Assembly (NCBI GenBank): GCA_036489885.1
Contig: DASXEW010000004.1
Coordinates: 1-64,000, forward strand
Direction: 5' to 3'
DNA: 64,000 bases
DNA from: Candidatus Baltobacteraceae bacterium
GTDB lineage: Bacteria; Vulcanimicrobiota; Vulcanimicrobiia; Vulcanimicrobiales; Vulcanimicrobiaceae
Shown: positions 16,277 through 24,683 of the stretch, one piece after another
Position numbering within the stretch: position 1 is the first letter of the stretch
Layout of the letters: every line of letters starts with the position of its first letter
Translations under genes and position numbers: made by a program
Notes under the pieces: model-generated
Databases searched by the model: none
What the model saw: the letters and a program-made list of their open reading frames with translations, nothing else
What the model was told of the DNA's origin: nothing

Positions 16277-17936
16277 ACTCGCAATACTCGTCGTTCTGGT
16301 AGCCTTCGTTCACGCGCCCGTCCCAGCGCAAGCGCAAACCACTCCCGAGCCGGCTCCAACTCCGCTGACTGCGACGCCGCTACCATCTGTGAGTCCGACA
16401 CCCGCGCCGTTCTTGGTGGCCCAACCCGTGAGTTTTACGCTTACGGTCGGCGGAAGCCAGGACGTGAAGATTCTCGGCGCGACCGGCGCGCTGACCGCGC
16501 AACTCTCAAACCCGATTGCGCAAGTCACGGTCGATCAAACGACGATCCACGTCATCGGACAGCAGCTGGGTGCAGCAACCTTGCACATCATCGATCAAGC
16601 CGGCGCATCGGTCGACGTGCAAGTGCGTGTCGGTCCGCCGGCCGGAACAGTTCCCGCGACGCTGTCGCTGACCGTTACCGGATCGCCGGCCGGCCCTCAA
16701 TTCTTGATGCGGCAAATCCAAGCTGAGCTCGATCGCGCAATTCGCCCGACACTCGTTGCGGGCGCGTCAATTGCTTATGGACCTTTGCCGCGCGATCCGC
16801 CGCCGTTGCAACCCGAAGGCGTCGCGAACGTTGCAATCCCGGTTACAGTCGCGGGTTCCGAAGCGACTGCGACGGTAACGGGCATCACGAGCGTCACGGT
16901 GACGAACATGACGCTTGTGCCGGCACCACCGGTGCAACTCTTCTACGATGACGATCCGGAATACGTCAGCGGACTCGGCGTGCTTTTTAGCGGTACGGTT
17001 ACGGTCGATAAGCCGACGCGACTTTATTACTATCATGACGACTTGAATCTGCCGAAAGACATCGCGATCGTCATCAGCTCGGATGGCGAGAGCCAAGTTC
17101 AAGTAATTGACGCCGACGGCGGTCCCGATCTCGACGTCATGAGCGTCGGTCATCTCGTTTCAAAAGCGTTTATGCTGGCGGAGCCGCGCAACGAGGGAAT
17201 CGTCACCAGCGTTACGCCGGCGACGCCGTTCATATTACGCAACTCGATGATACTGGCGGGTGAGCTCGTTGCGGGAGCGGCTGATGTTCGCGTAGTCGGT
17301 GGTGCCCCGGTGACGGTCAGTGTTATCGCGTACCCGGCCGGAGACGACTGGCACAAATACACAGCGGGATTCGCATCGCCCGACGGGCACCATCGGCGCG
17401 GAACGTTCGATCTCGGTGGCTTCGGAATTCAGTCGCTGACGTACAGCGTCGGAGGACCGGATGTGACCTACGAGTACGGTACGCGTGACACGACGCCACG
17501 TAACCTCGATCCGAGCGGCCCCGGGCACGACTACGGTGACTACGGCGTCATTCATCGTATTACGTTCGACATCGACAATCCCGGAAATACGCCGCAGACG
17601 CTCTATCTCTATGAGAAGCCGCTTGGCGGGCCAACGCGAAGCACGTTCATCGTCGACGGACAGATCAAGGAGCTCGGTTGCGTGCGCGTTCCGCAGCGCT
17701 ATCAAGTCATGGCGTACACGATGCCGCCGCAACAGCAAGCTGCATCGACGGTTATAACGATGACGGAAGGCGGCTCGAATTACCCGATTGAGATCGGGAT
17801 GACGAGTACGGCGCCGCTTCCGGCGGTTCCACCGCAAAGCGCGCCCGACGGGTGTTTCCCGAAACCATCGCCTTCGCCAAGTCCGTTGCCAAGCGAAACG
17901 CCATCTGTGGAACCATCCCCATCGTCCTCGCCATAG
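16221..17936 (+). CDS. Secreted protein with pilus/secretin-type N-terminal domain
   Basis: About 571 residues. A signal peptide (RRLAILVVLVAFVHAPVPAQAQ) is followed by a Pro/Thr-rich linker and a domain of about 70 residues (VSFTLTVGGSQDVKIL to VDVQVRV) resembling the T2SS/T3SS pilus-formation N-terminal domain. The remaining ~400 residues are beta-rich and unassigned, ending in a Pro/Ser tail. ATG 16221 overlaps the MBL gene; TTG 16230 or even ATC 16263, right before the signal peptide, could be the true start. Function unknown; probably a periplasmic or surface protein. Confidence 0.65.
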   Translation: MAALRKFSKQVCTGIGARRLAILVVLVAFVHAPVPAQAQTTPEPAPTPLTATPLPSVSPTPAPFLVAQPVSFTLTVGGSQDVKILGATGALTAQLSNPIAQVTVDQTTIHVIGQQLGAATLHIIDQAGASVDVQVRVGPPAGTVPATLSLTVTGSPAGPQFLMRQIQAELDRAIRPTLVAGASIAYGPLPRDPPPLQPEGVANVAIPVTVAGSEATATVTGITSVTVTNMTLVPAPPVQLFYDDDPEYVSGLGVLFSGTVTVDKPTRLYYYHDDLNLPKDIAIVISSDGESQVQVIDADGGPDLDVMSVGHLVSKAFMLAEPRNEGIVTSVTPATPFILRNSMILAGELVAGAADVRVVGGAPVTVSVIAYPAGDDWHKYTAGFASPDGHHRRGTFDLGGFGIQSLTYSVGGPDVTYEYGTRDTTPRNLDPSGPGHDYGDYGVIHRITFDIDNPGNTPQTLYLYEKPLGGPTRSTFIVDGQIKELGCVRVPQRYQVMAYTMPPQQQAASTVITMTEGGSNYPIEIGMTSTAPLPAVPPQSAPDGCFPKPSPSPSPLPSETPSVEPSPSSSP

Positions 17937-18056
17937 CCACGTCGCGCCACGGACAAAATGACAGCCGTCCTGCGACATGGTGTTCCAAATAGCGAACGGC
18001 GGCCTACTCTGAACTCCGGAAAGCCCGCACTCCACACATAACGGCTCGGAGGAAGA

Positions 18057-19262
18057 ATGTCCAAACAACCGTTGGCGCGAGCATTCAGTTTGCTCGCGGC
18101 ATCATTTTTTTTGCTTAGCTCGCTATCGATAACGCCGACATCCGCTGCCGGCACGGTCAAGGTAGGCGTGCTGCACTCGCTGAGCGGCACGATGGCGATT
18201 AGTGAAGTCACCGTCAAGAACGCGACACTGTTGGCGATCGATGAGATCAACGCCAAAGGCGGCGTCATGGGCGAGCAGATCGAGCCGGTCGTCGAGGATG
18301 GCGGTTCCGACCCAGCGATTTTTGCGCAAAAAGCTCAAAAGCTCGTCCAACAAGACAAAGTCGTCACCGTTTTCGGCGGCTGGACGTCGGCGAGCCGCAA
18401 GGCAATGTTGCCCGTTTTCGAACGTTTCCACGGATTGCTATGGTATCCGGTTCAGTTCGAAGGCAACGAATGCTCGAAAGACATCATGTATTCGGGAGCG
18501 CAGCCGAACCAGCAGATTCTTCCCGCGCTCGATTGGGCGAAGTCTAAAGGATATAAGAGTTACTTCCTTCTCGGTTCGGACTACGTCTTTCCGCGGACGG
18601 CGAACCTGATCTTGAAGAAGCACATCGTGCACGACGGGCTCACCGTTGCCGGCGAAGAGTATGTACCGCTCGGCGGCACCGACTTCAGCGCGATCGTCAA
18701 CAAGATCAAGCTGGCGCAGCCGTCGATCATCTTCAATACGCTCAACGGCGACAGCAACGTATCGTTCTTTAAGCAAATGGCCGCCGCCGGGCTCACGGAA
18801 TCCAAACTTCCCGTGATGTCCTTCAGCATCGCCGAACCCGAAGCAAAGTCCATCGGGCCGTCGTTGCTGCAAGGCAGCTATGCGGCATGGAACTATTTCG
18901 AAAGTCTTCCCGATCCGGTCAACAAGAAGTTCGTCGCCGCATATCATGCCAAATATCCCGATCAACCGATCGACGACCCGATGATACACGGTTATCTCGA
19001 CGTCTATACGTGGGCGGCCGCAGTCGAAAAAGCCAAGAGTTTCGATATCGACAAAGTTCGAAAGGCCGCGACAGGGCTGAAGTATTCCGACTATGGGATG
19101 GGCGAAACGAAGTTCGCTGCCAACCAAAGCCTGGTCCAGACAGGATTCGTGGGCGAGCTCTTGCCCAGCGGACAGTTCAAGATCATCTGGCAATCGAAGG
19201 GACCGATCGCGCCGGTGCCTTACGATCCGCTCTCCTTCCCGGGCAAGGTCTGCTCGGTCTAA
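18057..19262 (+). CDS. urtA: Urea-type ABC transporter substrate-binding protein UrtA
   Basis: A 401-residue periplasmic binding protein with a signal peptide ending at TSAAG. Key stretches are VKVGVLHSLSGTMAISE, EDGGSDPAIFAQKAQKLV, FGGWTSASRKAMLPVFE and LWYPVQFEGNECSKDIMY, all characteristic of UrtA/FmdD-like proteins binding urea or short amides. A strong GGAGGA lies before ATG 18057. It is first in urtABCDE. No urease genes are in the window, so urea hydrolysis would be encoded elsewhere. Confidence 0.93.
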   Translation: MSKQPLARAFSLLAASFFLLSSLSITPTSAAGTVKVGVLHSLSGTMAISEVTVKNATLLAIDEINAKGGVMGEQIEPVVEDGGSDPAIFAQKAQKLVQQDKVVTVFGGWTSASRKAMLPVFERFHGLLWYPVQFEGNECSKDIMYSGAQPNQQILPALDWAKSKGYKSYFLLGSDYVFPRTANLILKKHIVHDGLTVAGEEYVPLGGTDFSAIVNKIKLAQPSIIFNTLNGDSNVSFFKQMAAAGLTESKLPVMSFSIAEPEAKSIGPSLLQGSYAAWNYFESLPDPVNKKFVAAYHAKYPDQPIDDPMIHGYLDVYTWAAAVEKAKSFDIDKVRKAATGLKYSDYGMGETKFAANQSLVQTGFVGELLPSGQFKIIWQSKGPIAPVPYDPLSFPGKVCSV

Positions 19263-19278
19263 AAGGCACCATATCGCG

Positions 19279-20190
19279 ATGAGCGAGTCCGTTCTCGTTG
19301 CAGGTCAGCTTTTCAATGGGATTAGCGTCGCCTCGATTCTCCTCTTGGCGGCGCTCGGACTCGCTCTGAGTTTTGGGTTAATGCGTGTCATCAACATGGC
19401 GCACGGCGAGATGTTGATGATGGGCGGCTACATCGCATACGTGTGCACGCTGCTTTTCGGAAAGAGCACCGGTTTTCTCATCGGTTTGGTCGTCGCGTTT
19501 TTCGGCGCCGCCGCGTTTGGTGCGCTGATGGAAGCGACGCTCATCCGAAAGCTCTACGGGAGGCCGCTTGACACGCTTCTCGCGACGTGGGGCGTGAGTC
19601 TCATCTTACAACAGGCTGCGCGCAGTATCTTCGGCCCGATCGGCGTCGAGGTGACTGCGCCGTCGTGGCTTGCGGGATCATTAGCCATTGGAGGCACGGC
19701 ATTGACCGGGCTTTCGATCCCGCTCGTGCGCGTCTTCATTATCGTCGTAGCGGCGATCGTGTTGGGCGGCGTGACACTGCTGATCATGCGCACGAGGCTT
19801 GGAATGCTCGTGCGCGCGGTGCATCAAGACCGCGGAATGGCGGACGCACTCGGCGCGGACACGCGTTGGGTGGACCTTTGCGTGTTCTCACTCGGCACCG
19901 GCATAGCCGGATTGGCGGGTGCAGCGCTCACCTTGATTGCGCCGGTCACACCGACGGTCGGCCAAGGTTATATCGTCTACGCATTTCTCGTCGTCATCTT
20001 AGGCGGTCTCGGTAGCCTCGCCGGAACGCTGGCGGCAGCCGTAATCGTCGGGCTGTTCTCGGCGACGGCACAGATCGTCACCAGTCAAAGTTTCTCCGAC
20101 GTGCTGTTGCTCGTCTTCGTTATTGTCTTCATTCAATTCCGGCCGCGCGGTATCGCGTCGTCGCGCTCGAGGGCGCTCGACGAAGCATGA
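19279..20190 (+). CDS. urtB: Urea ABC transporter permease UrtB
   Basis: A 303-residue branched-chain-type (LivH) permease: MRVINMAHGEMLMMGGY near the N-terminus and about eight membrane helices. I start at ATG 19279, 16 nt after urtA; the longer open frame overlaps urtA. It ends with an ATGA overlap to urtC, showing translational coupling. Confidence 0.92.
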   Translation: MSESVLVAGQLFNGISVASILLLAALGLALSFGLMRVINMAHGEMLMMGGYIAYVCTLLFGKSTGFLIGLVVAFFGAAAFGALMEATLIRKLYGRPLDTLLATWGVSLILQQAARSIFGPIGVEVTAPSWLAGSLAIGGTALTGLSIPLVRVFIIVVAAIVLGGVTLLIMRTRLGMLVRAVHQDRGMADALGADTRWVDLCVFSLGTGIAGLAGAALTLIAPVTPTVGQGYIVYAFLVVILGGLGSLAGTLAAAVIVGLFSATAQIVTSQSFSDVLLLVFVIVFIQFRPRGIASSRSRALDEA

Positions 20191-21251
20191 ACATCCCGCG
20201 CAAAGAGCTTTTGTACCCGGCCCTGTTTGTAATCGCGGCATGCGCGCCGTTGTATCTTTCCGGATACGAAGTCACGATACTCGGCAGGTTCTTAGCGTTC
20301 GCGATTCTCGCGCTCGGCATCTCGCTGATCTGGGGGACGGGTGGAATCCTCAGCCTTGGACAGGGTTTGTTCTTCGGTCTCGGCGGTTACGTGCTGGCGA
20401 TGTATCTGAAGCTTTCAGCCGCTGGTCCCGGCCAACTACCCGACTTCATGGAATGGAACGGCGTCTCAACGCTCCCTTGGTGGTGGGAGCCGTTTCGCTA
20501 TCCGGCCGTCGCGCTGGCAGCGGTCATCGTCGTCCCCGGCGCGGCAGCTCTCGTACTTGCGTTCCTCGTATTCCGGCGTCGCGTCAGCGGCCCGTACTTC
20601 GCAATCATCACACAAGCGCTCGTCTTGGCTGCCGCAACACTGATCATCAGCCAGCAGCCGTACACCGGCGGATTCAACGGGCTGACGAACTTTAGCGACG
20701 TTTTTGGATTGCAGCTCACGGATCCGAAAACGCAGCTCGCACTCTATTTCGTGACGCTCGCGATCCTCGCGGTCGCTTTCTACGTTTTGCGCTACATCAT
20801 CCAATCACGTTTTGGACGGCTGCTCCTTGCGATTCGCGACGGTGAGAACCGCGTGCGATTCCTCGGCTATAATCCAGTTCCGTTCAAGATGATCGCATTC
20901 GCGATCGCAGGTGCGCTTGCGGGAATCGCGGGTGCGCTCGTGACGCTCAGCATCGGCGACATCTCGCCGGCAATGTTCGGCGTCGTCCCCTCGATCGAAA
21001 TGGTCATTTGGGTTGCGGTCGGCGGCCGCGACAGCTTGCTTGGCGCGATCGTCGGGACGCTGCTCGTCAATTTCGGAAAGGATTGGATCAGCAGCGCGTT
21101 TCCGAACGCGTGGCTGTATATCGTCGGTGCGCTCTTCGTCGTTGTCGTGACCGTTGCGCCGCGTGGGCTCGTCCCGCTCGCGCAGGTCGCCGCCGTTCGC
21201 GTTGCCGCATTGATGAAGCGCCGTCCACGCGTGGAACCCGCAATCGAATGA
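20187..21251 (+). CDS. urtC: Urea ABC transporter permease UrtC
   Basis: A 354-residue LivM-type permease. The segments GTGGILSLGQGLFFGLGGY and the large loop containing PDFMEWNGV, then GLTNFSDVFG, are typical of UrtC. The UrtB/UrtC pair forms the membrane channel. ATG 20187 overlaps urtB by 4 nt, and the stop overlaps urtD by 4 nt. Confidence 0.92.
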   Translation: MNIPRKELLYPALFVIAACAPLYLSGYEVTILGRFLAFAILALGISLIWGTGGILSLGQGLFFGLGGYVLAMYLKLSAAGPGQLPDFMEWNGVSTLPWWWEPFRYPAVALAAVIVVPGAAALVLAFLVFRRRVSGPYFAIITQALVLAAATLIISQQPYTGGFNGLTNFSDVFGLQLTDPKTQLALYFVTLAILAVAFYVLRYIIQSRFGRLLLAIRDGENRVRFLGYNPVPFKMIAFAIAGALAGIAGALVTLSIGDISPAMFGVVPSIEMVIWVAVGGRDSLLGAIVGTLLVNFGKDWISSAFPNAWLYIVGALFVVVVTVAPRGLVPLAQVAAVRVAALMKRRPRVEPAIE

Positions 21252-22006
21252 GCGGCTCGGATCGGTCGCTCCTGCTCGTCGACGGTTTGACGGTCTCGTA
21301 CGAAGGCTATAAAGCGCTCGACGACGTTACGTTTGGCGTCGAAACCGGCGCCGTGCACGTTCTGATCGGGCCGAATGGTGCGGGCAAGTCCACATTGCTG
21401 GATGCGATCATCGGCCGCGTGCGTCCGACGTCCGGACGTATCATGTTCAAGGGCGAAGACATCAGCGCGCTGCCCGAACATGAAATCGTTCGGCGCGGCA
21501 TCTGCCGCAAATTTCAAACGCCCGGGGTGCTCGAGGCGCTGAGTGTAGGCGAGAATCTCGCCGTGGCGGCGACCCACAACCGAGGCGCGCTGCGAGCGCT
21601 GGGGACATTTACGCTCAACGGTTCGCGCGCCCGGGTCGACGAAGTGCTCGAGACGATCGGCCTGGCTCCAAAGCGCGACTATCTTGCCGCACATCTTTCC
21701 CACGGGGAGAAGCAATGGCTCGAAATCGGGATGGTCGTTGCCTCGAATTCGGATTTGCTGCTGCTCGATGAACCTGCCGCAGGCATGACCCATCGCGAAG
21801 CGGAGTTGACGGCGCAATTGATTCGCTCGCTTGCGGGCCGTCACGCGTTCGTCGTTATCGATCACGACATGGACTTCGTCGGATATCTTGCTGCGCCGGT
21901 CAGCGTGCTGCACATGGGACGATTTCTGGCGCACGGTACCATAGAAGAAGTGCGTCGCAATCCGCAGGTCGCGGCCGTCTATCTCGGACGCGAGAACGTG
22001 GCATAG
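21248..22006 (+). CDS. urtD: Urea ABC transporter ATPase UrtD
   Basis: A 252-residue LivG-type ATPase: Walker A GPNGAGKST, FKGEDISALPEHEIVRRGI, a variant signature LSHGEKQWLEIGM typical of UrtD, and Walker B LLLLDEPAAGM followed by a switch His in VIDHDMDFV. I start at ATG 21248 (4-nt overlap with urtC). It pairs with UrtE. Confidence 0.93.
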   Translation: MSGSDRSLLLVDGLTVSYEGYKALDDVTFGVETGAVHVLIGPNGAGKSTLLDAIIGRVRPTSGRIMFKGEDISALPEHEIVRRGICRKFQTPGVLEALSVGENLAVAATHNRGALRALGTFTLNGSRARVDEVLETIGLAPKRDYLAAHLSHGEKQWLEIGMVVASNSDLLLLDEPAAGMTHREAELTAQLIRSLAGRHAFVVIDHDMDFVGYLAAPVSVLHMGRFLAHGTIEEVRRNPQVAAVYLGRENVA

Positions 22007-22007
22007 C

Positions 22008-22712
22008 GTGCTGAACCTAGAACGCGTCGGCGCGGCATACGGTGAAAGCCAGGTCCTCTCCGGCGTGGATCTTACGGTCGGCGCCGGCGAAGCCGTGACG
22101 CTGCTCGGCCGCAACGGCGTCGGGAAAACGACACTGCTGCGTTCGATTATCGGACTGCACCGCAACAACCAGGGCCGCGTCCTTTTCGACGACGGTGATG
22201 TGACGTCGATGCAGCCGCATCGCCGTGCGCGCATCGGTATCGGATACGTTCCGCAAGGTCGCGGCATCTTTCCGCATCTCACGGTCGAGGAGAACCTTGC
22301 GATGGGCGCGTCCGCGCTGACCGGCCGCCCCAAGCGTTCCGACTCGGTGCTCGATCGCGTCTTCGGGCTCTTTCCGACCCTATCGCGCGTTCGAGCTCGA
22401 AAGGGCGGCGTCCTAAGCGGTGGCGAGCAACAACAGCTGGCGATCGGGCGTGCGCTCATCGGCGAGCCGCGTCTTTTACTCCTCGACGAGCCGACTGAAG
22501 GCATTCAGCCTTCGATCGTTCAGGAAATCGAGGCGGCGCTGGCGTCGATTCGTAAAGACTTCGGAGTCGCTGTATTGCTTGTCGAGCAGCATCTCGACTT
22601 TGCATGGTCGATTGCGGAACGCTACTACGTGATGCAGCGAGGTGCAATCGTGCGCACAGGAAGCACGCGGGGTGAAAGCCCAGACGACGTGGCTTCGCTT
22701 CTCAGCGTATAA
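22008..22712 (+). CDS. urtE: Urea ABC transporter ATPase UrtE
   Basis: A 234-residue LivF-type ATPase starting at GTG 22008, one base after urtD. It has Walker A GRNGVGKTT, GYVPQGRGIFPHLTVEENL, signature LSGGEQQQLAIGRAL and Walker B LLLLDEPTEGIQPSIV, the last phrase being typical of UrtE. Its 3' end overlaps the convergent vapC-like gene by 11 nt. Confidence 0.93.
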   Translation: MLNLERVGAAYGESQVLSGVDLTVGAGEAVTLLGRNGVGKTTLLRSIIGLHRNNQGRVLFDDGDVTSMQPHRRARIGIGYVPQGRGIFPHLTVEENLAMGASALTGRPKRSDSVLDRVFGLFPTLSRVRARKGGVLSGGEQQQLAIGRALIGEPRLLLLDEPTEGIQPSIVQEIEAALASIRKDFGVAVLLVEQHLDFAWSIAERYYVMQRGAIVRTGSTRGESPDDVASLLSV

Positions 22713-23052
22713 CGGCCGCGGCCGCGCGTTGCAAGGCGAGATCGAGTGTCCATAAGTTGCAGCGTGAAATGATGGCGGACGCGAGTAGATGGCAATCGAT
22801 CCAGCCGACGCCTTGACTCCAAAGAGCGCGGTTTTCGACGAGATGCAACACCTCGTCGTGATGTGCAACGTTCGTCCTCGGTAAAACTGCAAGATCGGCG
22901 AGGATCCGGCGTCGATCCGGCAACGCACCGCACGCGAGCTCGCCGATTACGAATGGATGGGTTAGCACCGTGTCGTCTTCGAGTAAGTCTTCGAGCTTCG
23001 AATTCCCGCGGCGAAAGTAGTCGATCCAAACGGACGTGTCGACGAGGGTCAC
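22702..23052 (-). CDS. vapC: PIN-domain ribonuclease toxin, VapC family
   Basis: A 116-residue PIN-domain protein. The starting LVDTSVWIDYFR supplies the first catalytic Asp (D5), IGELACG the Glu, and GWIDCHLLAS and LWTLD the later acidic residues, so the metal site of an RNA-cleaving VapC looks complete. Its start overlaps the antitoxin stop by 4 nt. It forms a type II toxin-antitoxin pair with the upstream gene. Confidence 0.88.
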   Translation of the reverse strand: MTLVDTSVWIDYFRRGNSKLEDLLEDDTVLTHPFVIGELACGALPDRRRILADLAVLPRTNVAHHDEVLHLVENRALWSQGVGWIDCHLLASAIISRCNLWTLDLALQRAAAAVIR

Positions 23053-23252
23053 CGCTTTGCAGGCGACTGCCTACGCCTCGGTATAGGACGGGCTTGAGGC
23101 ATGGTGCCTCCAAGCTGCATCAAGCGCCGTGCCGCTGCGCGCTCGACGAGCATCCTCAAGCCCGCGTGTACAAGGGCCGTCTTCTCCTGAATGCCAGTCA
23201 ATTCGCGAGCCCTGTCAACCAACTCGTCATCAAGTATCAGTGTGGTTCTCAT
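23049..23252 (-). CDS. vapB: VapB-type antitoxin
   Basis: A 67-residue ribbon-helix-helix-like antitoxin, MRTTLILDDELVDRARELTGI, followed by a flexible basic tail that would thread into VapC. ATG 23252 begins the family-typical MRTTL; ATG 23258, two codons earlier, is also possible. The gene is directly upstream of vapC and coupled to it. Palindromic operator-like sequence lies over the start. Confidence 0.85.
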   Translation of the reverse strand: MRTTLILDDELVDRARELTGIQEKTALVHAGLRMLVERAAARRLMQLGGTMPQARPIPRRRQSPAKR

Positions 23253-23276
23253 ATGCATCAGTATGCATAGATTATA
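23251..23276 (-). promoter_or_regulatory. vapBC promoter and operator-like palindromes
   Basis: On the minus strand TATAAT (23276-23271) is a consensus -10, followed by two near-identical palindromes around TATGCATA and ATGCAT, one of which overlaps the vapB start. This matches autorepression by VapBC complexes, which bind paired palindromes. The 5' leader would be only a few nt. Confidence 0.55.
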
Positions 23277-23310
23277 TACATGACGCAATCCCCAAGGAAG
23301 CGAGGGCGTA

Positions 23311-24519
23311 TTAGGCGACGAGCGCGTCCGTCAAGCGACCGGCATCGACGGCTTTCCAAAAGGCGTTGGCAGTCTCGGTCATCTGGGGAACCCACGGATC
23401 GATCTGATTCTCGCGAATCGGCGCGTGAACCGTCGGACCAACCGCGTCGCTGTAGCTGACGCCGCCATAGGGTGCAAATTCGCGGCTCTCGCGATGCGCC
23501 AGCACCGAGCTGCGAACCGACGCAGCCGCCGCAGTTGCATCGTCGCGTACCTTTTGCGGAAGACGCGCGTCGCTCGCGAGCTTGTCGTAGAGCGCGATCG
23601 CCGGCCGGTCGGCGCGCCATGGAAGCGTCTGCTTTTCACCGCGCGCCATCCCTTGCACGCTGCGTTCATCCGCGCGAACGTGCGGTGCGAGCTCCGGATT
23701 TCTTTCGATCGCCGCGGCGAGATCGTCGTCAAGCGTTTTCACGGCCGTGCGGATCTGCGCCGTTTTTTCCGGCGACGTATCCAGGACAGAAAAGGAAGCG
23801 GCCGGCGCAAAGACCTCACTTCCGATCGTATAACGCGCGCCCATTGTTGCGGCAACGATGCTTTGAGCCATCGCTTGGGGATCCTCGAGGTGCTGCGCGA
23901 TTGCCGAAGCGACGGTCGTCGGCACGCCCGGCGCGATCATAATTTCGTTGCTCGCAGCGAGGCGTGAGACGCCCGCGGCCGAGAGTGCATCGGCGAAGCC
24001 GAGTGTCCCCATTAGGCACTGGTTTGCGACCACACCATCGACTTTGCGATCTGCGTCCTCGGGATGAGCGTTCGCGTGCATTGCAGTCCCGTCCGCAATC
24101 GCGCCCGCGATGTCCCGCTCGCTCATCATCGAACCGTGCGATGCGCTCTCGAGTCCTCCGCCGTCGCCGCCGCCGTGATCGACCAGCTCGATCCAAGTTT
24201 GTTGCGCACCGCTCAGCTGTGCGCGGTCGAGCGTACGCGCAACGAACGCGGCGAGATTCTCGCGGCTCGACGGATCGTGCGGCGTCTCGACCTTCACGTC
24301 GGTCGCGGCCCCGTCGCGGATCAGGTAGCTCTCGGTTCGAAGCGCGCCTTCGTGAAGAAGACCGCGCCGCGACGTCGTATCTTCGACGACGAATTCAATC
24401 GATGAGTCGCGGTCGCTAACGTTCAACGCCTGATTGATCACGAGTGCCTGCTCGTGATCGAGATTGTTGTCACCGTCGCGGTAAATGCCGAACTCGAGCG
24501 CAGCCGGCGCGATAGACAT
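23311..24519 (-). CDS. Clostripain-like (C11 family) cysteine peptidase-type protein
   Basis: About 402 residues. The core resembles clan CD, family C11: GIYRDGDNNLDHEQ near the N-terminus, the catalytic-His segment WIELVDHGGGDGGG, then VVANQCLMGTLGFADAL with the candidate catalytic Cys (family usual: DACLMA), and SNEIMIAPG. The remainder is Ala-rich. No signal peptide is visible, so it may be cytoplasmic. I choose ATG 24519 (MSIAPAALEF); ATG 24567 is in frame. It has no obvious operon partner. C11 proteins cleave after Arg/Lys; activity here is inferred. Confidence 0.7.
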   Translation of the reverse strand: MSIAPAALEFGIYRDGDNNLDHEQALVINQALNVSDRDSSIEFVVEDTTSRRGLLHEGALRTESYLIRDGAATDVKVETPHDPSSRENLAAFVARTLDRAQLSGAQQTWIELVDHGGGDGGGLESASHGSMMSERDIAGAIADGTAMHANAHPEDADRKVDGVVANQCLMGTLGFADALSAAGVSRLAASNEIMIAPGVPTTVASAIAQHLEDPQAMAQSIVAATMGARYTIGSEVFAPAASFSVLDTSPEKTAQIRTAVKTLDDDLAAAIERNPELAPHVRADERSVQGMARGEKQTLPWRADRPAIALYDKLASDARLPQKVRDDATAAAASVRSSVLAHRESREFAPYGGVSYSDAVGPTVHAPIRENQIDPWVPQMTETANAFWKAVDAGRLTDALVA

Positions 24520-24671
24520 GAAGATCTCGCTTTCTGTAGCAGGATGCGTACGTGCCGCGGAGTCCATGGATGGACGAGAGCGGCCTTGTAGCGAGAGTCC
24601 TTATGTGGCGAATCGCCTCAACGGAAAGGGTGAGTTGCCACAAGAGTCATCGCAAAAGCCGTGTGGCGCGC

Positions 24672-24677
24672 TATACT
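24672..24677 (+). promoter_or_regulatory. Candidate -10 box of the hydrogenase operon, possibly leaderless
   Basis: TATACT at 24672-24677 (with an overlapping second TATACT) is followed by six nt and then the proposed GTG start of hyfB. No Shine-Dalgarno sequence precedes the GTG and no good -35 is seen at 17 nt. Confidence 0.4.
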
Positions 24678-24683
24678 ATACTC

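Noticed and set aside
16221-17936. Secretin or pilus assembly gene
   Set aside because: Only the N-terminal pilus-type domain matches; no secretin barrel or other pilus genes are present.
20867-22504. 545-residue minus-strand open frame opposite urtC-urtE
   Set aside because: Spans three well-supported transporter genes on the other strand and has shadow-like Arg/Ser composition.
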